Assembly (NCBI GenBank): GCA_003415625.1
Contig: PYIU01000006.1
Span: forward strand, 558,001 to 622,000
Reading direction: 5' to 3'
DNA from: Aquanectria penicillioides
Taxonomy: Eukaryota > Ascomycota > Sordariomycetes > Hypocreales > Nectriaceae
DNA: 64,000 bases
The number at the start of each line of letters is the position of its first letter. The stretch's first letter is position 1. Of the stretch, positions 11,788 through 30,544 are shown in pieces. The notes below the pieces were generated by a model. It was not told the DNA's origin, ran no database searches, and was given only the letters and a program-made list of their open reading frames with translations. The position numbers and the translations under genes were made by a program.

Positions 11788-13366
11788 ATGTTGGTCCTCG
11801 AAGAGCAGCGATACATCCATGAGGATTTAGAGCGCCTCGAACAAGGCATTGCTGATCGCATTCGCGATGAACCCAAACATGTGAGCATCATCCATAGCAA
11901 GTCGTATCTTCACCGTTAGAGCTAACATACAACGCTCCCAGATTCGCGATCGCCTCAACAGAGACCACGAGATCTCTCAATTACTAACCCAGATCCAAGT
12001 CCAGTCCCAGAATCTCCTGGCCATCTACGAGGACGAAACCGGCGTGCGATCACAAGAGATCCAACAGATTGGAACTGACGACCCATTTGAAGAGTTCTAC
12101 AAACAACTTCATGATGTTCGCGACCACCATGCGAGATACCCCAACGAACAAGCAGAGAACTCGGAGCAACGATACAAGGTGAAGCGGGGTGGAGATCTAG
12201 CGGAGGCCATGCCTTCCATCGTGGATTCACTGTTCTCAGGAGAGGAGGCATATGGCAGATTCTTCGATTTGCACACCTGTCATGAGGCCTACCTCAACCT
12301 CCCAGGTGTCAAGCGATTGACCTACTTGCAATACCTGGAATCATTCGACAACTTTGCAGCCGGCTATGCAGGTCTCAAACGGGGCGAGAAGTTGACTGAT
12401 CAGTACTTCAAATATGTTGGCCAGCTAGCTGAATACCTCGAGACTTTTATGCGACGAACACGACCGTTGGAGGATGTGGATAAGGTCCTCGCGTCCTTCG
12501 ACAAGGAATTTGAGACAGCGTGGGACAAGGATGAGCTCGAGGGTTGGAAGAAGGAAGAGGCATCAACAAATGGCACAACAAAAGTGACAAGCTCGGTCGA
12601 TGCGATTTGGTGTGATGACTGCGAGAAGGAGTTCAAGAACGAAAACGTCTACAAAAACCATTTAACAGGACGAAAACATATCAAGGCCGCCGAGCAACGA
12701 AAACAACGGCTAGAAGACTCGACCAGCGCCGCCAATGGTGCTGCCAACGGCGCTGGTTCCGCGACGAGGTTAAAGGAGCGAGCTGTGGCAGACCGCGAAT
12801 ACCGTGTGAAGCGGCTGGCCAGTGCCATGAGCACCGAGCGAAGCGATACCCGCGTCAACGTCGAGCGCAAGCAAGGAATGACGGAACGCGAGCGTCAACA
12901 AGAACTTGATAACCTCCTCAATATGCAGGCTGGTCCCCAAGAAATCGCAGATGATGGCGAGGACGAAGACGAAGATGGAGAGGAGAGGATTTATAACCCT
13001 CTCAAGTTGCCCCTGGCCTGGGATGGCAAGCCCATTCCCTTCTGGCTGTACCGCCTACACGGTCTGGGTGTCGAGTTCCCGTGCGAGATCTGCGGAAACT
13101 TTGTGTATATGGGTCGCCGAGCGTTTGACAAGCACTTCAACGAGGCCCGACACGTATACGGCCTCAAATGCCTGGGTGTCACGAACACGAGTCTGTTCCG
13201 GGACATTACGGGTATTGACGAGGCACTGAAGCTGTGGGACAAGATCCAGAAGGAGAAGAAGAAGAACAAGGTGGATGAGGGCAGCGTGGTGCAGATGGAG
13301 GATGGTGAGGGCAATGTCATGCCCGAGAAGGTGTACTATGATTTGCAAAAGCAGGGTCTCTTGTAA
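11788..13366 (+). CDS. Splicing factor 3a subunit 3 (SF3a60 / Prp9-like)
   Basis: Exon 1 is 11788-11880 and exon 2 is 11942-13366, joined across a 61-nt intron (donor GTGAGC, branch CTAAC, acceptor CCCAG); 505 residues. The N-terminus MLVLEEQRYIHEDLERLEQ and the following coiled region match the SF3a60/Prp9 family. A matrin-type C2H2 finger lies near residues 250-275 (WCDDCEKEF, then HLTGRKH). A C-terminal finger has CEICGNFVYMGRRAFDKHF, the most conserved family block, followed by RHVYGLKCLG. SF3a3 is part of the SF3a heterotrimer of the U2 snRNP and is needed for branch-site recognition during prespliceosome assembly. The long ORF alone starts in the second exon; the conserved first exon fixes the true start. 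Confidence 0.95.
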
Positions 13367-13844
13367 TGTGCTGATTGGTAGGAGAGGGACATGTATATCA
13401 CAAAGGTATCAACAGGGCGGGTTTCTTACTGCGGTGTTAAGAATGGCATTCTAAAGGTGGATTATTCACACATCCATAAGAACTTTACACAAACTATCTC
13501 AATATATCTGGTGCAGTACCCCTTGATTTGTTTTTGGTGTTGATCTAAACCTTGCCATCATTACACAGCTTGAGAAGGGTCCCTCTATTATTTTAATCTG
13601 ATCATAGGAATGTTACTCAAGTTATATAGAAACGCTTTTTTTTTTTTGAAAGAGCAAGGGCTCACATGGTGCAAGTAGGAATACTTTGATACTGCTCACT
13701 GTCTCAGTCCAGCAAGATTATCGTTTGCCGCGTTGCTTAGTCATCTCACAGGCATCTCCTCTCTAATAACGTGAATGGATCACGCTCGATTAAAAAAAAC
13801 ATTGCCGTGAGATGTGAAGGAAGCCGTCCTCAGACGCCTTTTCG
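13367..13844. other. Intergenic region between SF3a3 and SLX1
   Basis: AT-rich 3' region of the splicing factor followed by the SLX1 promoter. It contains a T11 run near 13637. No gene is seen. Confidence 0.6.
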
Positions 13845-14849
13845 ATGGGCATGTCGAATCTCGCCAGACCGCACCCGGCTCTGTATACCGTATATGTCCT
13901 CCGCTCAACGATGCGACATGCATCGCTGTACATCGGATCCACGCCAAATCCGCCGCGACGCCTGAAGCAACACAATGGCGAAGCCCCCGGCGGTGCAGTG
14001 CGAACGGCCCGGCAGAGCCTACGGCCATGGGAAATGATCATCCTAGTCACTGGGTTTCCAAGCATGGTAGCTGCTCTCAAGTTTGAGTATGTCCTCGCCT
14101 TGAGACGCGAACTCGGGCTTTGGGTATAGGGTGACTGACAATGGTTTTCTAGGTGGGCCTTGACCAATCCGCACGTGTCGCTACACATCCCGACAGAGTC
14201 GCGGATAACGGTCTCAACAAAGACGAAGAGAAATGGCGTGCCCCGGCGGCCGCTGCATAGTCTCAAGTCCGTAGTGGCAAATATCCACCTTCTTCTTGGT
14301 GTCCAGAGCTTTGCTAGGTGGCCGTTGAATCTTCGCTTTTTTGCTAAAGAGGCCCATGGTGCTTGGGAAACGCATCTGAAATCAGTTGACGAGATGCCGA
14401 ACTTCTCCAGGAAGATCGTTACAGATTTTGGCGCCCCAGCACAGGATCGGAACAGCCGCCCCATTCCACACGGTATCCATGCCCTCCCATTAAACTACTT
14501 GCCTATGAAGGCGTATGTCGAGAAAGCCCACAACGTAGTTTCGTTCGAGCGCGAGGGAAACTGCGTGCACTGTCACGGGGAGCTAGAACCATCAAAAGGC
14601 CTTTATCCCATGTGCCCTAACGAGGGGTGCGAAAGCATGGGTCATTTGGATTGCTGGAGCAAACATGCCCTCGCCAAAGAAGCGGATGGAACCGTGCTTC
14701 CGGAACAGTGCAAATGTCCTAGTTGTGGAGGGGATGTAATGTGGGGTGATATGATGAAGGAGTTGAGCCTTCGAGTAAGGGGCCAGAAAGAGGTCGAGAA
14801 ACTTCTCAAGACCAAGGGGCGAATAAAGAAAGCATCGACAAAGACTTGA
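13845..14849 (+). CDS. SLX1: Structure-specific endonuclease subunit SLX1
   Basis: Exons 13845-14086 and 14153-14849 flank a 66-nt intron (donor GTATGT, branch-like CTGAC, acceptor TTCTAG); 312 residues. The N-terminus carries the GIY-YIG nuclease fold: YTVYVLRS, then [19 protein letters not shown], with the catalytic Arg in the PPRRL helix. The C-terminus has the SLX1-type zinc finger: [26 protein letters not shown] and [13 protein letters not shown]1 with its scaffold SLX4 cuts branched DNA such as Holliday junctions and flaps during recombination and rDNA maintenance. The ATG at 13845 ([18 protein letters not shown]) puts the catalytic domain close to the N-terminus, as usual. SLX4 is not in this window. 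Confidence 0.94.
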
Positions 14850-23372
<8,523 letters not shown>

Positions 23373-24326
23373 TTTGATATGGTTACTGGCATGTGTAGTA
23401 GCAGGGCGTTAGGGCCTGATACCAAAGGGAAAGGAAAGGAACATGGAGTTGAGGAACGGTGAAGAGATGCGTGCCTTGTTCTACCAAAGGTCATGTGTAT
23501 GATTATCATTGGCGAGGGAATATCTATTCATTTGGAAGTGTATATGTAGTATCGATAGGGGGCGTATTGAGAGGGCAGACTGTGTAGGATGCGAAACCCA
23601 AAAAAAGGAGAGCGGACTCTATGGCACGAGGATCAACGGAATGGCATGATGCATAATCTAAAATTTTGCGCTTCGAACTTTTCAACCCTCATTCGTTGTT
23701 TGATGCGACTTGTTCTATATATCGATGGCTCCGTTGGGACCCTTACTGTGGCAAATATCAACTCAAGTTCACATCTCTATCTTAGCACGTAGATGCCACA
23801 CCGTGCAAGGTCATGCAACGTGATGAGAGATGCGATTTCATCGTGAGAGAAAGAATTCATCATTTGGCAGGAAGAAAATAAAAAGAAATCTACTGGTGTA
23901 TTCTCTCCTGGGCGTTGAGCCCGGAATCCGTCTAATATATGATAGAAAGTTGATCTGCTCCCTCTTTCTGGTGGAAGTGAAAAACCAACCACACGCACAC
24001 AACCCCAACAGCGCTGTTGAAATAAGACCCAAATTTGTTGAAGACATGGTCTCTCGCCCTGGGACCTCCGAAATAATATAAAAAATAAAAATAAAAAGAC
24101 GAAGAAAGAAAAGGGAAGTCATAATAATATCCAAAATACCCTTGTAAACGCCGGTTGAGATGCAGACTTGAAAGCGATTGAGGGGGGGGGGAGAAACCGG
24201 GATAGCATATATCCACGTCGCAGTATGTCTGTTTTATCGTATGTGTTTTTTCGTCGATGTTATTTCGATCATCACACGTCCCTAGGCTCTTCATTTATGC
24301 CCAATGATGTTGAAGGATGATCAGCT
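23373..24326. other. Convergent intergenic region between KDM5 and GTP cyclohydrolase I
   Basis: AT-rich 3' regions of two converging genes. A G9 tract lies near 24182 and several A/T tracts lie at 24070-24120. No gene is seen. Confidence 0.6.
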
Positions 24327-25575
24327 TCACCGGTTGACACCAACCAAGCTGAGGAACTCGTTACGGGTCTTGCTCTTGCGCTCGAAGCAGCCCAGGACGC
24401 AGCTGGTGATGGTGGTGGTGCTTGTCTTCTCGACACCACGCATAACCATGCACAGGTGGCTGGACTCCATGACGACGGCAACGCCTTGGGGTTTGAGAAT
24501 CTCCATGATGGCGTGGGCAACTTCCTTAGTTAGACGCTCCTGGATCTGGAGACGTCGGGCGTACATTTCGGCGATGCGGGGGAGCTTGGAGAGACCGATG
24601 ACGGTGTCGGAGGGGATGTAGCCAATGTGCATCTGCAACAGGGCGCACGTGTTAGAATCATTGCATCAATTATTTGCAGCAGGGCCTTGAACGTCGCTCT
24701 TTCTGTCGAAGAGCAAAGAATAAGACGGTATCGGGAAGCTCACCTTGCCAGTGAAGGGAACGAGATGATGCTCGCACAGGCTGTTAATCTCAATATCCTT
24801 CACAATTACCATCTCATTGTGTCCTTCGTGGAAGAGAGCATTGTTGACAATGTCCTCCACATTGACCTGATAACCCTTGGTCAGGAAAAGCAAGGCCTTG
24901 GCATAACGCGAAGGCGTGGCCAGCAGACCCTCGCGGTCAGGGTCTTCGCCAACGCATTCAAGGAGCGTCCGCACAGCGCCGCTCATCCTCTCAAGTCGCT
25001 TCTCGGCCTCCTCGGCACTTTCCTCTCGTCGTTTTCGGGTTCCGCGACCTGTGAGGGGGTTGTCACGTCATGTCAGCCAGGGGCTACTTGCTTGCTTCGT
25101 CTCACATTTCAACGATTGCGCCGCGTGGCGGGGCGAAGCAGTGAAGCAGGGCGATGTGACGGGGCATGCGTAAAACAGAAAAAGAAAAAGGGCAACGGAG
25201 GGAAGGAAACATACTCGGTCGGCTGAGTCCATCAAAGTCAATTACGGGGCTGGGCGACTGTTGCCGAGAGCCAGTGCTGGGGACGGAGCGCTTCTTGGCC
25301 ACCGGCTCGTCGCGGGGATCGCGGGCGGCTTTGCCCAAACTGTTGCGACGCTTTTCAAAAGCGCTGGTGCGGCCGTTGAGGGCGACGGTGAGGCTGTCGG
25401 ACGAGGCATTCTTCTTCTTCCCCGCCTTGCGGTCTCGGCGCTTCTTCTTGCGAGAGGAATCGTCGCTGCTGGTGGATGATCCAGAGGCGCTGGCAGCGTC
25501 GAAGTTGCGCTTCTTGGAGTGCGAGTGCGAGTTGGTGTGGTCGGCGACCGCGGTAGAGTCTTCGGCGGGAGCCAT
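24327..25575 (-). CDS. GTP cyclohydrolase I
   Basis: Three exons: 25575-25215, 25048-24744 and 24632-24327; introns of 166 and 111 nt; 323 residues. The first exon encodes a Ser/Lys-rich leader of about 120 residues with [13 protein letters not shown], typical of fungal homologues and absent from the bacterial enzyme. The catalytic part starts near [18 protein letters not shown]. It contains [11 protein letters not shown] (zinc Cys and His, active-site region), [19 protein letters not shown] and [13 protein letters not shown] (third zinc ligand Cys). The enzyme converts GTP to 7,8-dihydroneopterin triphosphate, the first step of folate synthesis and of tetrahydrobiopterin synthesis where that exists (FOL2 in yeast, GCH1 in animals). 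It diverges from TAF11. Confidence 0.95.
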
Positions 25576-26306
25576 TGTGTGGTGCGAAGGGACCTGAGGG
25601 GGAAAAAGGAGACGAATTGAATACAGTGCAAAGGGCAATTCAATCGAGAAGAAGGAAGAAAAGTCAAAGCGAGGCGGCTTGGATCAGGTCCGAGGGCGAA
25701 TGATTCAAGTTGCTCAGAGGATGGCTCTAAAAAAGCAGGCCGGATCGGAGCGCCGACGGAGGGAAAATTGAGAGGGGTACTCAGCACCGTACCTCTTGTT
25801 ATCTTATCGGCCGGCTGCTCCTGCTTTTTTTTGACGTCAAAAAAAATGCCACGCCTGGGATTGGTAGAGCGCATGTAACGGGAAAATAGCGGGGCATCAC
25901 GCCAACGAGCCATGCAGACGGGGACCTGCCACGGGACTAGTCATGTGATCGGTTTCTCCGCCGCCTCACTCTCCCAGTTGAGCGTCGTCAGGCTAACTTG
26001 CACGCGTTGAGCTGAGTTGCGTTGCGTGAACGGAGTCGAGGCTGCCAAAGTCCAAAGTCCAAAGTCCAAAGCCAATCAGCCATCCATCCCTTTAACCTCT
26101 CTCCCAAAACGAGTCTCGCATCAACCGGTTCGCTTGCGACTTGGGCCGTGTCCGCATCGCGCATTGCCTTTCCAGTCCGACGTATTGATCTTCCCCCCGT
26201 CACGGTTACCTACGTATCGACATCTTCATCCTCGCCGTAATCAGCAAATCATCATCAACACGGCGTCCTTTATCATCGCCCAGTCTCGCAAACATACTTC
26301 GTCACC
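25576..26306. promoter_or_regulatory. Divergent promoter of GTP cyclohydrolase I and TAF11
   Basis: 731 bp between divergent start codons. It holds a CCAAAGT tandem repeat followed directly by a CCAAT pentamer at 26072-26076 (GCCAATCAG), about 230 bp upstream of the TAF11 ATG. CCAAT boxes are bound by the fungal HAP/CBC complex; use of this one is inferred. Confidence 0.6.
26045..26073 (+). repeat. CCAAAGT 7-bp tandem repeat, four copies
   Basis: Four head-to-tail CCAAAGT/C units merge into a CCAAT box. The position in a divergent promoter makes a regulatory role possible, though slippage alone could produce it. Confidence 0.85.
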
Positions 26307-27327
26307 ATGGCTTCTCCTCCGTACGCAACCTCCCCCTCGGCCATGTCGCCTCCGTATCCGTCCCCCGCCCAGATCCCGAACAAGAAACGCTCTTCGACCA
26401 TCGACGTCAACGGACCGCCAGGCAAGCGACGCAAGGCATCACAAGCTGCAGCAGTTGGAACACCCTCCCATCCTCTCCGACAGACATCTTTCCCCCCGAG
26501 GCCCGATCTCCGTACCCGCGCTCCCCTTCCGTCGACGCCTCGTCTCATGTCAGTGGCAGCGGCGCCCCCAAGAAGAAACGCGGCCGCAAGGCGAAGAACG
26601 CAAAGAACGCCGAAGACGAGCAGACCCCCAGCCTAGTTGGTGGACGTGCTCCAACCACCGTGAGCGGCCAGGGGGGCGACAAGGAAGGCGAGGATGATGA
26701 GGATGAGGACAAGGCCGAGATGGCTCTCGAAGATGTCGTCGCGAGGACTCAAGAGCAGAAGCAAGAGGAAATAAGATTGCGTGCCATGCTTGTTGAGGCC
26801 TTTGACAGCCAGCAATACAATCGGTATGAGCTCTGGCGAGCCGCCAAGCTCGCCGACTCGGTCGTCAAGAGGGTATGGACAAATCTTCCTATAATTTCTG
26901 GACGAAACTTTGTGTGCTAACGCATCACCTATAGGTGGTAAATGCAACCGTGTCGCAGTCGGTCCCCCAGAACGTCAGCACCGCCGTCAAAGCCGTGGCT
27001 AAACTCTTTGCTGGTGAAATCATCGAGGCAGCTCGCGCCGTGCAAGGCGAGTGGATCTCGGCCGGGGAGAAGCAAAGCGACCTCCCGACACCTCCACCCT
27101 CCACCAACGACACTGCAGTCGACGATGGCCATGACACCTCGGCCGCCGCCGCCGAGATGGATCTCAGACGCGGGCCCCTGCGGCCCGATCACCTACGCGA
27201 GGCCTGGCGCCGCTACAGGCTGTCAGGCGAGAGTCGTGGTGTGGGTATGCAGCAGCTATGGCACGCCCAGCAGGGCAGCGGTGTCGAGAGATTTTCGACC
27301 CGGACTGGCAAACGACTCTTCAAGTGA
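26307..27327 (+). CDS. TAF11: TFIID subunit TAF11 (TAFII28-like), frame broken at a C run
   Basis: Exons 26307-26872 and 26935-27327, with a 62-nt intron (donor GTATGG, branch GCTAAC, acceptor CTATAG); 319 residues after allowing one base. The N-terminus MASPPYATSPSAMSPPYPSP is Pro/Ser-rich and followed by basic KKKRGRKAK and acidic stretches. The histone-fold TAFII28 region starts near residue 161 with MLVEAFDSQQYNRYELWR and continues across the intron as VVKRVVNATVSQSVPQNVS, then KLFAGEIIEAA. TAF11 pairs with TAF13 in TFIID for RNA polymerase II preinitiation. Upstream of 26492-26497 (six C) the protein reads in one frame (HPLRQTSFPP) and downstream in another (EARSPYPRSPSVD). One missing C restores continuity. 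TAF11 is essential in yeast, so an assembly error is more likely than a null gene. Confidence 0.92.
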
Positions 27328-29304
27328 GGGGCTCGGCCAGACCCCTCGGCATGGAAAAGCCCAGTGACATGATGGTTGCATGGGTTACGGAAGAAAAAAA
27401 AGCCCAGAAACCGAGATTTGATCAGGGGGCTGTTGGCACGAGTGGAACAGGAACAGGCAGGGCCAGGGACATTTTCCTTTTCAAGAATTGTGATACCCAT
27501 TTTTTTTATTCAACTGGAACCGACATTTCCAGGTTGTTACTTGTAAATTGTACGTGTACTATAGAGCCCGGTCTGCATATTGGTGATTTTACGACGGGAG
27601 TGACGGCCGGGTTTTCGGCTTCTGCACAGCCTCAATCAACGGGCATTTGCGAGAGCGTTGGGGTTGGTTTTATTACATGAACGTTTTCGACACCCGTTCA
27701 AATTAGGAAAGAAAAATCATCATACGGTCAACTGACTGATCAATGCGCAAATGATTTCCCTGGACGCCAGGCATTGCAATGACAAATGGCGGGGTGCTGT
27801 GCGGACGGGTAGCTGTGTGAGTTGTGAAATCCCCCGCTGCTGAGCGCATCAAGGGGCGGCGATAATGTTTGTTAAACTCACTGGTCAGTCTCTGAATGGA
27901 TGGAGGGGTCCTGTTGCGCATTGATTTATCCCACTCCCCGCCTTCCCATTTCCGCTTTCCGACTCATGGGCGAGTTGTGCAACACCGCCAAGCGGATTTG
28001 GCGGCACATGGCACAACGTGATGCATGCTACCCAGCTACGAGCTGCCCTATGGACACATCGTGTCTGAGCCAAGCCTTGGCCATCATGGTCTCGACTGTG
28101 GTCATCGCTGGATACCTGTGCCGAGTGGGCTCCCTGCGGGCTGGGATGACCATGAGGGGAAAGGCCTTGGTGAGGGCCATGGCATTTTCCCCAACCGTTG
28201 TGTTTGTCCGGCCCAGGACCGCCCAGCAGTCAAGACGCCTGGCTCGCGGGATCTAGCCAGTAATCCAGCGTAATCAGTGGTCAGTGACAGCTTCACCAGT
28301 CGAACCCTTGGACAATGGGGGCCACAAGACGAGGGCTTGGCCGAAGGACACCAGGCCGGACAGCATTACTCTTCTCAACCCAGGCCCCGCGTCCCCCATT
28401 CCGTCTCTGACCACAGCACATTGGCCCGCTGCCAAGGGCGTCGCAGCGCCATAGGCTCCAGACAAAAAAACCTGTACATCGCACTGGTAAGTCGACATCG
28501 CAGGTCAATCGGATATAACGAGCCGAGAGGCTGGCTTGGCAGTCGGCTGCCCCGAAAAACCGTGGCGCAGCACTCGGCCGCCCAGTAGCATGCTTGAAAA
28601 ACTGGGCCGGTTCAGCAGCTGGGCAATCCCACACAAGAGACTCTATCCCCTGCAGAACAGCACAACTAGGGATTTGGTTCGAAATTCGAGTGAGGCTATG
28701 GCGGATGGCTCTGTTGAAGTCCCCACTATCTACTTCAAGAGTCAGCTATCGTCGTTTGACAACCAGCCAAGGAGAATCTACGCAATTGTCACGGCATTGC
28801 CGTGTACTCCGTTACATCTTGACATAGAGGCCATAGAGAGAAAATAGAGGGGGGAAGAGTGGCCAAACCTGAGGCTTCACCTAGGTGCAACGAACCGACA
28901 GTAGACGCCGTTAGGCTCTTTTGCTTCCCATCGTGGTTATAGTTTTCGATACCAGGCCAGTAAATTTTTGCCAGTGATGCCACACCAGTGACACCCCGCC
29001 AAGAATTATCTGGCCGTCTGGATCCCAATCCCAAAGCTCGAAGTCCCGATAGGGTTGTTATGGTTGGATGCATGTTTAAAACCTCCTTGGCGCTAGTCTC
29101 TTTGTTCTGCAGCTGGATCTGCGGCCTTGCCAGGACATGGATCTCTGCCAAGAACTCGGAGCTCGGCCGTCCAACGCGCGGCCTGCGACTTGGCGGTACG
29201 AGTGATACATCAAGAAGAGCTCATGTCTCATCCGCGCTGACTCTCATAATTGCCGCTGTACCGTAGACCAGCTCCAACTTTTGAGCTGACCTGTACGCGG
29301 AGCC
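27328..29304. other. Intergenic region between TAF11 and the bZIP gene
   Basis: No gene is supported. Several frames of 60-120 codons overlap on opposite strands without motifs. The right half is the presumed bZIP promoter and 5' UTR. Confidence 0.5.
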
Positions 29305-30380
29305 ATGGCGGGAGGAAAGGTGAGTCGTCGTCAACCTCAAGCCCTCCTTCAGAGGGTAACTGGGGTTTTTCGGAATCGTTCATTCCTAGTTCCGGGTTCC
29401 GGGTTTCTGACTCGTCTCCCCTGCAGAGTGAGGGTTCAACAAACCCGTCCGCCATCCGTATACGTGATAACCAACGTCGCTCACGCGCTCGCCACAAAGA
29501 ATATGTCGAGGGGTTGCAGCGAAAACTCCAAGACTATGAGCGCCGTGGCGTGGAGGCGACACTCGAGATGCAGCAGGCGGCCCGCAATGTCGCTCTCGAA
29601 AACTCGCGCTTGAGAATGCTCCTGGGCTACCACGGAGTCGCCTCTGAGGAAGTCGACAAGTTCCTGCAGGCCTTCCCCGACCAACCCGCCACCGAAGCAG
29701 CAAAGGCCACAATCGCCCAATCCGCCGCAGGCCAACCACCGATCGCCTCCGCTGCGCCAAAGATTCCCATTCAACCACTCTCCAGACCGCCATCGACTGG
29801 TCCCATTCACCCGAATTATGTCGCGCCGCCAGTTGCCAAAGAGAGCAGCACAAGGGAAGTTCTCGACGCCATCGTAGGAATCAGGAGGGAGCCTCGGTTA
29901 TCAGACGCCGCAACTTCCAACATCGCACAACTCGCCATTTCCGCCGAGCAGCGACAGCCCCTCCTTCAGCCTCGGCCTCAACCTCCCACCCTCCCAGGTC
30001 TGCCCGCTCTCGTCCTCGGGCAGACAAGACCTGATGTCCCCAGCTCCGTTGACAGACTTTCCGTGCTTGCGAGTGCCAGCATACAGGACCATGGCGATGC
30101 AAAGCATCACCGCGCCCCGTCCAACGCAGATAGTCTCCACGTTCCGAGCCCGCCTACCGCTGGCCAAAGCCCACCTTCTTCGAATGCCGGAACCCCTGGC
30201 CGCCTGAACTCTGCCTCTCCCAGAAGTCATGACCGTCGCTCGAGATCACCTTTGGAAGCACCAGCCGCCAGCAGGCAGGGGAGCATAGCCGAATCCAGCA
30301 GGACACCACTCGGGAGCGAAGGTCGTGATGAGATTCCCGTGAGGACGTCGACGATTTCCCGGATTCTTGACAAACCTTGA
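29305..30380 (+). CDS. bZIP transcription factor
   Basis: Exon 1 is 29305-29319 (only MAGGK) and exon 2 is 29427-30380, joined across a 107-nt intron (donor GTGAGT, CTGAC branch, acceptor CCTGCAG); 322 residues. The basic region lies at about residues 10-30 (NPSAIRIRDNQRRSRARHKE, core N-Q-R-R-S-R-A-R). It runs into a short zipper (YVEGLQRKLQDYE, then LENSRLRMLLGYHG). The rest is Pro/Ser/Gln-rich, as expected of an activation region. A microexon start before the basic region is common in fungal bZIPs of this kind. The alternative of reading upstream through the intron has no ATG. The target genes are unknown; other fungal bZIPs work in stress, nutrient or secondary-metabolite control, which this sequence cannot resolve. 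Confidence 0.85.
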
Positions 30381-30527
30381 TGTCGCACTTTGGATGGTGG
30401 TATAATTCTGATCGATGTCGGCGTGGTCTATCCAAACACCTTGGTATGTGAGAATATGCATCGTTTTCTCAAACGGCTGAGATGTGAGTGCTGACGAGGA
30501 TACCCATGTCCAGATTTGGAAATTCCA

Positions 30528-30544
30528 CCCCCCCCCCCCCCCCC
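30528..30544 (+). repeat. C17 homopolymer
   Basis: Seventeen consecutive C residues in non-coding DNA just downstream of the bZIP stop codon. True length is hard to call by most sequencing methods. Confidence 0.8.

Noticed and set aside
29250..29426. Upstream extension of the bZIP reading frame
   Set aside because: It starts at TTG, not ATG, and runs through a typical intron with GTGAGT and CTGCAG. The MAGGK exon gives a normal fungal bZIP start.
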